Positions 54,869 through 64,000 of a stretch of 64,000 nt of DNA are shown here, one piece after another (the first letter of the stretch is position 1; each line of letters opens with the position of its first letter). The DNA lies in contig NZ_QVON01000003.1 in assembly GCF_003426735.1 (NCBI RefSeq), positions 186,001-250,000 on the forward strand, written 5' to 3'. This stretch comes from Arenibacter sp. P308M17 (lineage in GTDB: Bacteria; Bacteroidota; Bacteroidia; Flavobacteriales; Flavobacteriaceae). Made by a program: the position numbers and the translations under genes. The notes below the pieces were generated by a model that saw nothing but the letters and a program-made list of their open reading frames with translations, was not told the origin of the DNA and did not search any database.

Positions 54869-55996
54869 ATGAAATACTATATCATCGCCGGGGAGGCATC
54901 GGGCGACCTTCATGGGTCCAACCTCATAAAAGCCCTTAAAAAAAAGGATTCGTATGCCGACATTCGTTGTTGGGGAGGCGATTTAATGAAAGCCGCAGGG
55001 GGCAACCTTGTAAAGCATTACAAGGAAATGGCCTTTATGGGCTTTCTAGAGGTGATCACCAATATCAATCAAATTTTTAAAAATATCGCCTTTTGCAAAG
55101 AAGATATCAGCGAATTTAATCCGGATGTAATAGTTTTTATAGACTATTCCGGCTTCAATCTTAGAATAGCCTCTTGGGCAAAAAAGAACCAATTTAAGAC
55201 GAATTATTATATTTCGCCTCAAATATGGGCCTCTCGGGAAGGACGGATACATAAGATAAAGAGGGATATTGATGCCATGCACGTAATCCTTCCTTTTGAA
55301 AAGGAATTTTATGAAAAAAAACACCTCTATCCCGTAAATTTTGTGGGCCACCCCCTAATAGATGCCATTGGGGACATTCCCAGGACCAGCGATAAAAGTT
55401 TTAGGGAAGCACATAATTTGGATTTGCAAAAACCCATAATTGCCTTGTTGCCCGGGAGCAGGAAACAAGAGGTTCAAAAAATGCTTACCCTTATGTTGTC
55501 CGTTACCCCATCGTTCCCAAAATTTCAATTTGTAATTGCCGGGGCCCCCAGTTTGGATCTGGAATTTTACCGGCCCTTTTTAAAATCGTCCCAAGTACGT
55601 CTTATTTCCAACAAGACCTATGATCTGTTAAGCCTATCCTATGCCGCCCTGGTCACCAGTGGTACCGCCACCTTGGAAACGGCCCTTTTTAAGGTGCCAC
55701 AAGTGGTCTGCTATCGCGCCAATTGGATCTCTTATCAAATTGCAAAAAGGATCATTACCCTTAAGTTTATTTCCCTAGTGAATCTTATTATGGACAAAGA
55801 GGTTGTGAAAGAACTTATCCAAGGGGATCTGAATACGAAAAACCTTAGAAAGGAACTCGATAAAATCCTGCACGGACCCGAAAGAAAGAGGCAGTTCGAA
55901 GCCTATTACGAACTGGAAAAAAAACTTGGCGGCAAGGGCGCAAGTGAAAATGCGGCATCCCTGATTATTCAAAGTGCCCAAGAAAAAAATTCTTGA
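54869..55996 (+). CDS. lpxB: Lipid-A-disaccharide synthase LpxB
   Basis: LpxB condenses UDP-2,3-diacylglucosamine with lipid X to make the lipid A disaccharide at the inner face of the membrane. The 375-residue GT-B glycosyltransferase has the N-terminal GEASGDLHG motif (about residues 7-15), YYISPQIWASREGRI, FVGHPL and the nucleotide-sugar motif LLPGSRKQEV, and SGTATLETALF. A typical length for the family. It is downstream of the small membrane protein gene on the same strand. Confidence 0.95.
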   Translation: MKYYIIAGEASGDLHGSNLIKALKKKDSYADIRCWGGDLMKAAGGNLVKHYKEMAFMGFLEVITNINQIFKNIAFCKEDISEFNPDVIVFIDYSGFNLRIASWAKKNQFKTNYYISPQIWASREGRIHKIKRDIDAMHVILPFEKEFYEKKHLYPVNFVGHPLIDAIGDIPRTSDKSFREAHNLDLQKPIIALLPGSRKQEVQKMLTLMLSVTPSFPKFQFVIAGAPSLDLEFYRPFLKSSQVRLISNKTYDLLSLSYAALVTSGTATLETALFKVPQVVCYRANWISYQIAKRIITLKFISLVNLIMDKEVVKELIQGDLNTKNLRKELDKILHGPERKRQFEAYYELEKKLGGKGASENAASLIIQSAQEKNS

Positions 55997-56044
55997 AATT
56001 TTTTATTTTACCTCACCCGGAACTGCCGAAAAAGCAGTCCCGAC

Positions 56045-56066
56045 CCTGCCTACCGGCAAAGGCAGG
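56045..56066. repeat. CCTGCCTACCGGCAAAGGCAGG palindrome
   Basis: CCTGCC and GGCAGG arms surround TACCGGCAAA. It is related to the units at 10712, 38246 and 47620 and lies in the 286-nt gap between lpxB and the NlpC/P60 gene, which otherwise shows no features. Confidence 0.55.
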
Positions 56067-56282
56067 CCCGTTTGAACGGCACCCGACCCAAGAATCGGAG
56101 AATCGATGATTCCGGGGACAACGACAAGCATTGTTTACAACCACAACAAAACTGACGAGCCTTGTAAAAAGGCCATTATTAACAATTTGGATTGAGGTGG
56201 TTATAAGGGTTTTCCGAAAAAAATGACGGATTTTAATTTAATTATTTAAATTTGATATCCAAGAGTACTAACTTTTACTTGG

Positions 56283-56843
56283 ATGACCCAACGATTTCTT
56301 TCCTTATTCCTAATTGTTCTATTGGTTGGCTGCGGTGCGTCCAAGAAAAAAAATACCTCTCGCCAAGAAAGAAAAATAACGGTGGAAGCCTCGGAAAAAC
56401 CAACCGAAATAAAAGGGGAGACCCCTTTAGGTGGAGAAACCATAAACAAACCGGCTTCCAGATTAACCGAGCAGATCATAAATACCGCCCTAACATTCTC
56501 GGGCACCCGCTATAAGTTTGGAGGTACTACCAACAAGGGTATGGATTGCTCCGGGTTGCTCTATGTGGCCTTCGGGGAGCACGATATCCAGTTGCCAAGA
56601 GCCTCGTATCAAATGGCAGAGGAGGCCCAAAAAATAAATTTAAAGGAGGTTGGCAAGGGCGACCTACTTTTTTTTGGTACCTCCAGAAGAAAAAACAATA
56701 TAAACCATGTAGGCCTGGTGGTCCAGGTAGACGGGAATGATATCAAATTCATTCATTCCACCTCGTCCCGAGGTGTTATAGTTTCCTCTTTGCAGGAGGG
56801 GTATTGGAACTATGCCTTTATTAAGGCTGCCCGGATCCTCTAG
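56283..56843 (+). CDS. NlpC/P60 family lipoprotein
   Basis: This 186-residue protein has a lipoprotein signal (lipobox Cys17 in LLVGC), a short charged linker and an NlpC/P60 endopeptidase domain (about 63-185). The catalytic dyad is Cys89 (GMDCSGL) with His in NNINHVG, and a third polar residue lies in IHSTSSRG. Such enzymes cut peptide stems of peptidoglycan. The gene ends 1 nt before comEC, so the two are co-transcribed. Confidence 0.92.
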   Translation: MTQRFLSLFLIVLLVGCGASKKKNTSRQERKITVEASEKPTEIKGETPLGGETINKPASRLTEQIINTALTFSGTRYKFGGTTNKGMDCSGLLYVAFGEHDIQLPRASYQMAEEAQKINLKEVGKGDLLFFGTSRRKNNINHVGLVVQVDGNDIKFIHSTSSRGVIVSSLQEGYWNYAFIKAARIL

Positions 56844-56844
56844 G

Positions 56845-58869
56845 ATGCGTTTGCTGCAATTTACCACGGTAAAGCTAAGCTTATGCCTCATCTGTGGAAT
56901 TCTAATTGGATATTATCTACGTCCGTCACTTCCCCTATCCCTTGCATTAACCTTGGCCTCATTGATCCTATTGGGAGCCGTATTTGTCAATTACCCTAAA
57001 CTGCCCACCTTCCTCTTCACCCTTTTCGCTGGACTTTTGGTCATGGCCGTTGGTATACTGAGCTTGACCCTGAACGAATCCAGTAATTTTGGCCGGCATT
57101 ACAGCCAACAACCCCTCGGCAAAAACAGGGTCTACACCTTAAAAATTCGTGACGTATTAAAACCCAATAGCTTTTCGAATAGGTATGTGGCCCATGTTAA
57201 CAGCATGGACAGCTTAAAGGTTTCCGGAAAAATACTTTTAAATATCGTTGCGGATTCTTCAAACAGGCCCCTTATGGTAGACGACGAAATATTGACTTTT
57301 GCCAAGCTCTACCCTATTAGCCCCCCCTTAAACCCACATCAGTTCAATTACAAAAAATACCTTTCCAATATTGGCATAGAACATCAGGTAAAACTTGGGG
57401 CAAATGATTACTTCCTTAAACCCAAGGTCTCCAGCACCATCTTTGGAACGGCTTACAAAATAAGGGACCGCATCATTAAAAGTTTAAAAAAAGAAGGGTT
57501 TGGCAATGAAGAGTTAGGTGTTATCCAGGCCCTGCTCCTTGGACAGCGCAATGAAATTACCCCGGAAATCGATACCGATTACAAAGACGCCGGTGCCTAT
57601 CACATCCTAGCATTGTCCGGTCTACATATCGGAATCCTTTTGGGATTGCTCCATTTTCTATTAATGCCCTTGGAGTTCCTCCCCAAGGGAAGAACTATAA
57701 AATGGGTTGTTATTGTCCTACTTTTATGGGCATTTGCTCTCTTGGCCGGACTTTCTCCCTCCATCCTAAGAGCAACCAGCATGTTTAGCTTTGTGGCCTA
57801 TGCACTTTACCTGAACAGACCTACCAGCCATTTTAATATCCTTGCATTGTCATTGTTCTTTATTTTATTGCTGTTGGATCCCTTTTTATTATTTCAGGTC
57901 GGGTTCCAATTAAGTTATACCGCCGTTTTTGCCATTGTGTGGATATATCCCCTATTGCAAAAACTCTGGAATCCTCCCTATTGGATCATCAAAAAAGGGT
58001 GGGAATTGGTTTCCGTAAGTATTGCTGCCCAATTGGGGGTACTCCCTATAAGTCTATATTATTTTCATCAATTCCCTGGATTATTTTTAATTTCAAGCCT
58101 CTTGATACTTCCTTTTTTAACCTTCATTTTAGGATTCGGAATACTGGTGATAATGCTATCCCTAACCAACAGTTTACCGCCAATTCTGGTTGCTATATAC
58201 GACACGGTTATACGTTGGATGAACTCGATTATTGGGCTGGTAGCCCAGCAAGAAAGCTTTCTTTTCAGAAATATTTCCTTTGATGCCGTTCAACTAATTC
58301 TCAGTTATGGGATCATCATAACCATGGTTACGGTACTTATTAGGGCATCCTACAAAAGGGTGGTGACATTGCTGATCTGTATTCTTTGCTTGCAATGCTA
58401 TATCCTGGGCATTGGGCATCTTTCCCAAAACAAGAAATCCTTGGTGATAGGACATATTATCCGGAATAGCGGCCTGATCTATCGGACAGGACAAAAGCTT
58501 ACGGTATTTACCAACAATCCCAAGGCCACAACAAGAATGGCCAACGATTACGCCATTGCCCAAAACACCAAAGAACTGGAACATCGACCCATAAAAAACA
58601 GCTATCTCATTAGAGGAAAAAGAATGGTAATATTGGATAGTGCCCATACCGCCCTTCCCTTAAACTATGATGTACATACCTTGGTACTTACCCAATCGCC
58701 CAAAGTTAACCTGGAGCGACTTTTGGATTCCATAGTCCCCAAAATTGTCATTGCAGATGGCAGCAATTACAAAAGTTACGTAGATCGATGGAAAACTACA
58801 TGTTACAAGAAAAAACTGCCCTTTCACTACACCGGGGAAAATGGTGCATTTCACTATTCTTGGCAATAG
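56845..58869 (+). CDS. comEC: ComEC/Rec2 family competence channel protein
   Basis: ComEC is the inner-membrane channel proposed to move single-stranded DNA in natural transformation. The 674-residue protein has N-terminal transmembrane helices, the soluble DUF4131/OB-like domain (about 90-200), the multi-helix competence domain (for example AGAYHILALSGLHIGILLGLL, LSYTAVFAIVWIYPLL) and a C-terminal section that appears to be a decayed metallo-beta-lactamase domain without the HxHxDH zinc motif. The ATG at 56845 is chosen, since 56812 would overlap the NlpC gene. It ends immediately next to the stop of the converging POT gene (0 nt between). Confidence 0.9.
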   Translation: MRLLQFTTVKLSLCLICGILIGYYLRPSLPLSLALTLASLILLGAVFVNYPKLPTFLFTLFAGLLVMAVGILSLTLNESSNFGRHYSQQPLGKNRVYTLKIRDVLKPNSFSNRYVAHVNSMDSLKVSGKILLNIVADSSNRPLMVDDEILTFAKLYPISPPLNPHQFNYKKYLSNIGIEHQVKLGANDYFLKPKVSSTIFGTAYKIRDRIIKSLKKEGFGNEELGVIQALLLGQRNEITPEIDTDYKDAGAYHILALSGLHIGILLGLLHFLLMPLEFLPKGRTIKWVVIVLLLWAFALLAGLSPSILRATSMFSFVAYALYLNRPTSHFNILALSLFFILLLLDPFLLFQVGFQLSYTAVFAIVWIYPLLQKLWNPPYWIIKKGWELVSVSIAAQLGVLPISLYYFHQFPGLFLISSLLILPFLTFILGFGILVIMLSLTNSLPPILVAIYDTVIRWMNSIIGLVAQQESFLFRNISFDAVQLILSYGIIITMVTVLIRASYKRVVTLLICILCLQCYILGIGHLSQNKKSLVIGHIIRNSGLIYRTGQKLTVFTNNPKATTRMANDYAIAQNTKELEHRPIKNSYLIRGKRMVILDSAHTALPLNYDVHTLVLTQSPKVNLERLLDSIVPKIVIADGSNYKSYVDRWKTTCYKKKLPFHYTGENGAFHYSWQ

Positions 58870-60654
58870 CTACCTTATGCCGTGCATTAATTTTTTCAAT
58901 AAAGGATTTAAAACGATGGAAATAAGTCCAACACCCACCGGAACCAGTGTAAAAATTAAAAAGAAGGTCCCCATGGAGTATTGTTCGGAAATCCTATCGA
59001 TCATCCCACCCATGGTTCCAGCAGCCTTTTGCCCGATAGCGATGGCCAAATACCATATCCCGAACATAAAACCTATCATACGCGCCGGTACAAGTTTACT
59101 TAAATAGGAGAGCCCTACCGGGGAGACACACAATTCGCCCATAGTATGGAATAAATAGGCCAAAATGAGAAATATCATACTTACGGATGCCGTTTTGGCC
59201 CCCGAAGGTATCCCCGATGCTCCATAGGACAGCACCGCAAAACCCAATCCCAACAAAATAAGGCCTATTCCATATTTCATGGCGGCACTAGGATTATACT
59301 TGCTTTCCCACCATCTGGAAAAAAATGGTGCAAGGGTAATGATAAAAAATGAATTGAGAATACCAAACCAGGTGGCATCTACCTGATTGCCCTCTTGGGA
59401 AAATTTATCCATTAACCTATAGATCACCAATACCCAAAGTGCAATAAAAGCAACGGCCAATACAATATTGGACAATCCTATACGGGTAAAGGTCTTTTTT
59501 GCCAAAAGGACCAATACCCAGCTTATTATGGCCAAAGGAACCGTTGTCAACAATGCATCTACCACCTTAAAGATTATGGCGGACTGGCCAACGAGTTCCC
59601 TATTGGTATAATCCCTGGCAAAAATGGTCATAGAGCCCAAGGATTGTTCAAAAAAAGCAAAAAAGAAGACCGTAAAAAATCCGAAAATCGACACCGCTAT
59701 AATGCGGTCCCTCACTATAGGTAGATATCTGGCAATTCTGGTGACCAATACGATCAAAAACAAGACCAAGGAACAAAGGATAACCACATTGGTACCACTG
59801 AGGTTACCTAGGCTAAATGGCGCCAAACTAGTACCCTGTATTTTTTCAAAAGGATCATTGAACAGATAAAGTAGGCCACCAATGGAGGATAAAACGATCA
59901 GCACCTTATCAAAAAGACTAAAAGGGTTCAATTTAATTTCCACCCCATTGTTCCCCATCTCCCCTTCTATATTGTCCACTTCATCTACGGATAAGGCTAC
60001 GTCCCCTTTTTTAAGGGGTTTGGCACCAATATTTCCGAACAGATCCTTGGCCAGCCAAAATTGGAGCATCCCTAGCATCATAAAAATTCCCGCCAGCCCA
60101 AAGCCCCAGGACCAGCCGAAATTTTCGGCAAGATACCCACAAAGCATCATCCCGAAAAATGCCCCGGCGTTAACACCCATATAAAATATGGTATAGGCCC
60201 CATCCTTTTTAGATTCCTTACCTTGGTACATTTCGGAAATAATGGAAGTAATATTGGGCTTGAAGAATCCGGTACCAATAACCAACAGGGCAAGGCCAAG
60301 ATAGAAAGATGCCGTAGTTTCAACGGCCATTGCGGCATGGCCCAAGGTCATTATCAAACACCCTATGACCACCGCCACCCTATAACCGGTTATTTTATCC
60401 GCTATCCATCCGCCAACAATTGGGGTGAGATATAAAAGGGACGCATAGGTGCCAATTAAGGCCAAAGTGTGTTCCCTTGGCCATTCCCACCCAGGATTAT
60501 CACTTATAATGGGAGCCGTTAAAAACAACACCAATAAAATGCGCATTCCGTAAAAGGAGAAACGCTCCCACATTTCGGTAAAAAATAATACAAATAGTCC
60601 CGCTGGATGCCCAAGCACCTTGTCCTTAAATAGATTTTCAATATCGGTATTCAT
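58870..60654 (-). CDS. POT family proton-dependent oligopeptide transporter
   Basis: This 594-residue MFS-fold transporter has the POT signature at the N-terminus (GLFVLFFTEMWERFSFYGMR, including the ExxER-type proton motif), GGWIADKITGYR, FYMGVNAGAFFG, and about fourteen hydrophobic segments. It takes up di- and tripeptides with protons. It is longer than its neighbour (448 residues) because of a loop of about 80 residues with an acidic stretch near residue 230 (DEVDNIEGEMGNNG) plus extra helices. It is the third gene of the DPP IV-POT-POT run. Confidence 0.93.
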   Translation of the reverse strand: MNTDIENLFKDKVLGHPAGLFVLFFTEMWERFSFYGMRILLVLFLTAPIISDNPGWEWPREHTLALIGTYASLLYLTPIVGGWIADKITGYRVAVVIGCLIMTLGHAAMAVETTASFYLGLALLVIGTGFFKPNITSIISEMYQGKESKKDGAYTIFYMGVNAGAFFGMMLCGYLAENFGWSWGFGLAGIFMMLGMLQFWLAKDLFGNIGAKPLKKGDVALSVDEVDNIEGEMGNNGVEIKLNPFSLFDKVLIVLSSIGGLLYLFNDPFEKIQGTSLAPFSLGNLSGTNVVILCSLVLFLIVLVTRIARYLPIVRDRIIAVSIFGFFTVFFFAFFEQSLGSMTIFARDYTNRELVGQSAIIFKVVDALLTTVPLAIISWVLVLLAKKTFTRIGLSNIVLAVAFIALWVLVIYRLMDKFSQEGNQVDATWFGILNSFFIITLAPFFSRWWESKYNPSAAMKYGIGLILLGLGFAVLSYGASGIPSGAKTASVSMIFLILAYLFHTMGELCVSPVGLSYLSKLVPARMIGFMFGIWYLAIAIGQKAAGTMGGMIDRISEQYSMGTFFLIFTLVPVGVGLISIVLNPLLKKLMHGIR

Positions 60655-60794
60655 ATATAACGGAATTTCAAATTACTTAACCAAAGGATCAACAATAAAG
60701 TACTTCCTTCTTAACAATACATCAATTTTTGCAAATTTCCATAAAATCCCATGGGCCACTAATAACTTGAGGATCCAAATCCTTTAATGGCAAT

Positions 60795-62141
60795 TCACTT
60801 CTCATTATCTTCGGCGCCATGTGTCAATGCCTTTAATTTTTTCAAAAAGACTCCAATAAGTAACCCAAAAAGAATACAAAAAATGGCTATTCCGGTAAAT
60901 ACGGTATACTCTCCCAAATGTGAAGCGGATTCCCCCAATAATCCAGCCAGTTTATTTCCGAACCCTGTTGTTGCAAAATATAGCCCCATCATTAAAGAAG
61001 CGTATTTGGCCGGGGCCAATTTGGTGACAAATGATAAGGACACAGGGGACAGGCTCAACTCGCCCACCGTATGGAACATATAGGCCAGTACCAACCAATA
61101 CATAGCGGAGGACCCGGAACTTTGGAACTGGGCAGATGCGGCGGTCATGAACAAAAATCCGGTTCCCATGATTATCAGTCCCGCGATCATTTTAAAAAGG
61201 GAAGAAGCTTCCTTGCCCTTCAATTTACGACTGGCCCAAAAATTGGCCACCAAGGCTCCCAATACAATAATAAAAAAGGCATTAAGGGATTGGAACCAAG
61301 AGGCGGGAACTTCCCAACCCATCAACATTCTATTGGTCTTTTCGGAAGCATAGATATTCATTAAACCACCAGCTTGCTCAAAGGCACCAAAGAAAACAAT
61401 GACCATAAGGAAAGAGAGTATCAAAACAATAACCCTGTCCTTTTCTATTTTGTTAAGAGGCCTCTTTAAGGCTTCCTGATCTTCCACATTGGTAGACTTC
61501 CCAAGATAGTCGCCCACACCCACCAGATATTTCTGACCAAGAACAAACTGCAAAAGACCCAAAAGCATACAGATCCCGGCCAACCCAAATCCATAATGCC
61601 AACCGTACACCTCTCCCACATAACCTACGATTAAACTGGAAAGGAAGGCACCTATATTTATACCAATATAAAATATGGTAAACCCCTTATCCCTTCTAAT
61701 ATCCCCTTTGGGATATAGTCCTCCTACCATGGTAGATATATTTGGCTTTAACATGCCCACACCGGCTATAATAAAACCAAGCCCGGTATAAAACGCCCAC
61801 ATTTGTTCAATTGCCAATATGCTATGGCCTATTACCAATAGCACGGCCCCTACAATTACCGCCTTCTTTTGTCCAAGTAATCTATCTGCAATAATCCCCC
61901 CAGGAATAGAGGCCACATAGACCAACATGGTATACCAACCATAAAGTGAAAGCGCCTCTATATTGGTCCAGCCCAATCCCGGATTCCTATCGGTCGTTTC
62001 CGTAATTAAATACAATACCAAAATTGCCCGCATTCCATAATAGGAGAAGCGTTCCCACATTTCTGTAAAGAAAAGGATGTAAAGTCCTACCGGGTGGCCA
62101 AATAATTCCTTTTGATGTGCCTGTTTTAAGGTTGTCTGCAT
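60795..62141 (-). CDS. POT family proton-dependent oligopeptide transporter (second copy)
   Basis: This 448-residue transporter has the same signature (GLYILFFTEMWERFSYYGMR; GGIIADRLLGQKKAV; FYIGINIGAFLSSL; YMFHTVGELSLSPV) and about twelve transmembrane helices. It is clearly paralogous to the downstream transporter, though too different to be a recent duplicate. It starts 9 nt after the DPP IV stop, so peptidase and transporter are translated from one message. It probably imports di/tripeptides released by the DPP IV enzyme. Confidence 0.94.
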   Translation of the reverse strand: MQTTLKQAHQKELFGHPVGLYILFFTEMWERFSYYGMRAILVLYLITETTDRNPGLGWTNIEALSLYGWYTMLVYVASIPGGIIADRLLGQKKAVIVGAVLLVIGHSILAIEQMWAFYTGLGFIIAGVGMLKPNISTMVGGLYPKGDIRRDKGFTIFYIGINIGAFLSSLIVGYVGEVYGWHYGFGLAGICMLLGLLQFVLGQKYLVGVGDYLGKSTNVEDQEALKRPLNKIEKDRVIVLILSFLMVIVFFGAFEQAGGLMNIYASEKTNRMLMGWEVPASWFQSLNAFFIIVLGALVANFWASRKLKGKEASSLFKMIAGLIIMGTGFLFMTAASAQFQSSGSSAMYWLVLAYMFHTVGELSLSPVSLSFVTKLAPAKYASLMMGLYFATTGFGNKLAGLLGESASHLGEYTVFTGIAIFCILFGLLIGVFLKKLKALTHGAEDNEK

Positions 62142-62150
62142 ACGTATGGG

Positions 62151-64000
62151 TTATAGGTTTTCTTTTATAAAATTGGTCATTTTTGTGTACAGGTGCAGGC
62201 GGGTGTTCCCCCCACTTATACTGTGATTTTTGTCGGGATATATTGCCCAATCAAATTGTTTATTGGCCTGAATCAATGCATCTACCATCCTCATAGTATT
62301 TTGCACGTGTACATTGTCATCTCCCGAACCATGGACCAATAAGTACTTTCCCCGTAGAAGTTCCGGGTAATTAAGGGGAGAATTTTCATCATAACCACCA
62401 GGGTTTTCCTGAGGGGTACGCATAAAACGCTCGGTATATATGGAATCGTAGAACCGCCAGGAGGTTACCGGGGCCACGGCAATTGCCATTTCGAAGGTAT
62501 CGTTCCCTTTTAGTATGCAGTTGGTAGACATAAACCCTCCATAGCTCCAGCCCCAAATTCCTGTCCTTGATTCGTCAATATAGGGCAATTCACTTAACTT
62601 TTTAGCTGAAGCAATTTGATCTTCCACCTCATATTTTCCCAATTCCCTATAGGTCATCTTTTTAAATTTGGCCCCTTTATAACCGGTACCCCTTCCATCT
62701 ACACACACCACAATATATCCTTCATTGGCCAGCATTTGAAACCAATAATCGTTGGCACCCATCCAGCTATTGGAAACTTGTTGCGATCCCGGACCGCTAT
62801 ATTGGGTCATAAATAAAGGATATTTTTTAGTTTCATCAAAATCCAATGGTTTTATCATCCACATATTCAGTTCATTACCATGAATAGTTATAGTGGAAAA
62901 TTCCTTGGGATGTATCCTATAATGGTCCAATTTAGACAATAGCTTCCGATTAACTAAAATATCCTTTACTTTTTTTCCGGTCCTAGCACTATGCAGCGTA
63001 TATTCCGGGGGATTGGTTGCACTGGAGTAGGCATTGATGAAATAGGTGAAATCCGCACTAAAATCGGCGGTATTCTGTCCAACTTTGGTGGTAAGGCGCC
63101 TTTTATTTTTTCCATTGCCCCTTATACTATAGATATCCCGATTAATTGATCCATTTTCGGTAGATTGGTAATAAATTAAATCTTTATTTTGGTCATAACC
63201 ATAATAATTGGTAACCTCCCAAGGACCTTTGGTTACCTGGTTCAGCAACTTGCCCACTTCATCATACAGATAAATATGTTTATATCCATCTTTCTCGCTG
63301 GTCCAGATAAAGCTGCCATCGGCCAAAAAAGTAAGATCGTCCGTAATATCCACATAGGCATCATCGGTTTCTTCCAATAAAATACTGCTCGTGTTATCTC
63401 TAGCGTCTACTGCGTATAACCTTAGTTTGTTCTGATGACGGTTCAAGGTCTGAACACTGAGCAAATTGGGGTCTTTTGTCCATTTAATTCTTGGGATATA
63501 ATAGGGATCGTCCAAATTAATGGGGGAAACTTGGTAAGTCTCCATATCCACTATATGGAGAGAAACCTTTGAATTGACCTCTCCTGCCTTTGGGTATTTA
63601 AATATGGTCTGGGTATGGTAAAGATTGCTGCCGTAAACATCCATGGAAAATTCCGGGACCTTGGTTTCATCGAATCGTATAAAGGCCAATTTAGAACCAT
63701 CCGCATTCCACTCAAATGCCCTTACAAAGGCAAATTCTTCCTCATAGACCCAGTCCGTTACCCCATTGATAATCTTATTTATTTCTCCATCCCATGTAAG
63801 TTGCCTGGTATGATCGGTAGCTATATCCCAAACAAAAATATTATTGTTCTTTACATAGGCTACCCTGCTTCCGTCCGGAGATAAGGAAGGTTCCTGAATT
63901 TTGGAACTTGAAACAGCGGAGATTTTATTTGACCTAAGGTCGTATACATAAAAAATTCCTAAAGTAGATCGTCTAAAGATAGGTTCAATGGCCGTGGCCA
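62151..64000 (-). CDS. Dipeptidyl-peptidase IV (S9B), 5' end outside window
   Basis: The reading frame is open to the right edge, so the start lies beyond 64000. The visible 616 codons hold the end of the DPP IV N-terminal beta-propeller, including WVYEEEF near 63730-63753 (the Glu pair that grips the substrate N-terminus in this family), and the complete alpha/beta-hydrolase domain. That domain has the nucleophile Ser in GWSYGGF, Asp in GSGDDNVH and His in KNHSI, the catalytic triad of S9 peptidases. It removes X-Pro or X-Ala dipeptides from peptides, probably in the periplasm. The two POT transporter genes follow on the same strand, making a dipeptide release-and-uptake operon. Confidence 0.95.
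   Translation of the reverse strand, partial: ATAIEPIFRRSTLGIFYVYDLRSNKISAVSSSKIQEPSLSPDGSRVAYVKNNNIFVWDIATDHTRQLTWDGEINKIINGVTDWVYEEEFAFVRAFEWNADGSKLAFIRFDETKVPEFSMDVYGSNLYHTQTIFKYPKAGEVNSKVSLHIVDMETYQVSPINLDDPYYIPRIKWTKDPNLLSVQTLNRHQNKLRLYAVDARDNTSSILLEETDDAYVDITDDLTFLADGSFIWTSEKDGYKHIYLYDEVGKLLNQVTKGPWEVTNYYGYDQNKDLIYYQSTENGSINRDIYSIRGNGKNKRRLTTKVGQNTADFSADFTYFINAYSSATNPPEYTLHSARTGKKVKDILVNRKLLSKLDHYRIHPKEFSTITIHGNELNMWMIKPLDFDETKKYPLFMTQYSGPGSQQVSNSWMGANDYWFQMLANEGYIVVCVDGRGTGYKGAKFKKMTYRELGKYEVEDQIASAKKLSELPYIDESRTGIWGWSYGGFMSTNCILKGNDTFEMAIAVAPVTSWRFYDSIYTERFMRTPQENPGGYDENSPLNYPELLRGKYLLVHGSGDDNVHVQNTMRMVDALIQANKQFDWAIYPDKNHSISGGNTRLHLYTKMTNFIKENL

Overview
The window is about 42% GC chromosomal DNA from a member of the Bacteroidota, almost certainly a marine Flavobacteriaceae (Maribacter/Zobellia/Arenibacter-like; the genus is a guess). 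The reasons are the complete gldKLMN gliding/type IX secretion cluster, Bacteroidota-specific families (HYC_CC_PP, the miaB-sigma54 activator-lptE-TPR-secG run, DUF983), SusC-like carboxypeptidase-regulatory TonB receptors, and weak Shine-Dalgarno signals. No rRNA or tRNA gene, CRISPR array, prophage or transposase gene was seen. Most of the window is core genome. The accessory flavour comes from short non-coding repeats and a few small islands.

Layout. 1-5.9 kb: a minus-strand operon of planctomycete-type cytochrome c/DUF1549-DUF1553 and Tat-exported DUF1501 proteins, running off the left edge, with a divergent AraC regulator. 6-13.1 kb: secreted proteins (YceI, a SUMF1-fold lipoprotein, an M16 peptidase, two paralogous plant-type LRR proteins). 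13.3-16.8 kb: an ABC-F ATPase, a DUF983 protein and an FAD oxidoreductase. 17-25.5 kb: topA, a degenerate arginase-fold gene and gldK-L-M-N, all on the minus strand and closed by a perfect palindromic terminator. 25.5-27.2 kb: an MNT/HEPN toxin-antitoxin pair, with HepT cut short by a nonsense codon, embedded in repeat-rich non-coding DNA. 27.2-35.5 kb: an LVIVD lipoprotein, then miaB, a sigma-54 activator, lptE, a TPR protein, secG and groES-groEL. 35.5-38.9 kb: a metal-related set (HMA protein, TonB receptor, HYC_CC_PP protein). 39-47.5 kb: a GAF protein, purH, the rod-shape operon mreB-mreC-mreD-mrdA-rodA, and a convergent DRGH nuclease. 47.9-53.4 kb: msrB-msrA, a small GNAT protein, SelO and a tail-specific protease. 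53.7-58.9 kb: surE, a small membrane protein, lpxB, an NlpC/P60 lipoprotein and comEC. 58.9-64 kb: a peptide-use operon of a dipeptidyl-peptidase IV (running off the right edge) and two POT-family peptide transporters.

How the genes work together. Cell-envelope biology dominates: T9SS/gliding motor, LPS synthesis and transport (LpxB, LptE), Sec export (SecG), elongasome, periplasmic proteolysis (Prc, M16, DPP IV) and peptide uptake. Oxidative damage repair is represented by MsrA/MsrB next to SelO.

The least conventional signals are non-coding. Two copies of a foldback/MITE-like element carry GTA-ATGACAAAAT terminal inverted repeats, and their central segments are in opposite orientation. There is a dispersed family of CCTGCC palindromes. 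Several unrelated intergenic tandem repeats all share a 7-nt unit, including a perfect seven-copy TAGGCAA array upstream of lptE. Coding-level oddities are the in-frame TAG in hepT and the arginase-fold protein of the gld cluster, which has lost about half of its metal ligands. I did not find a clearly new multi-gene defence or biosynthetic system.
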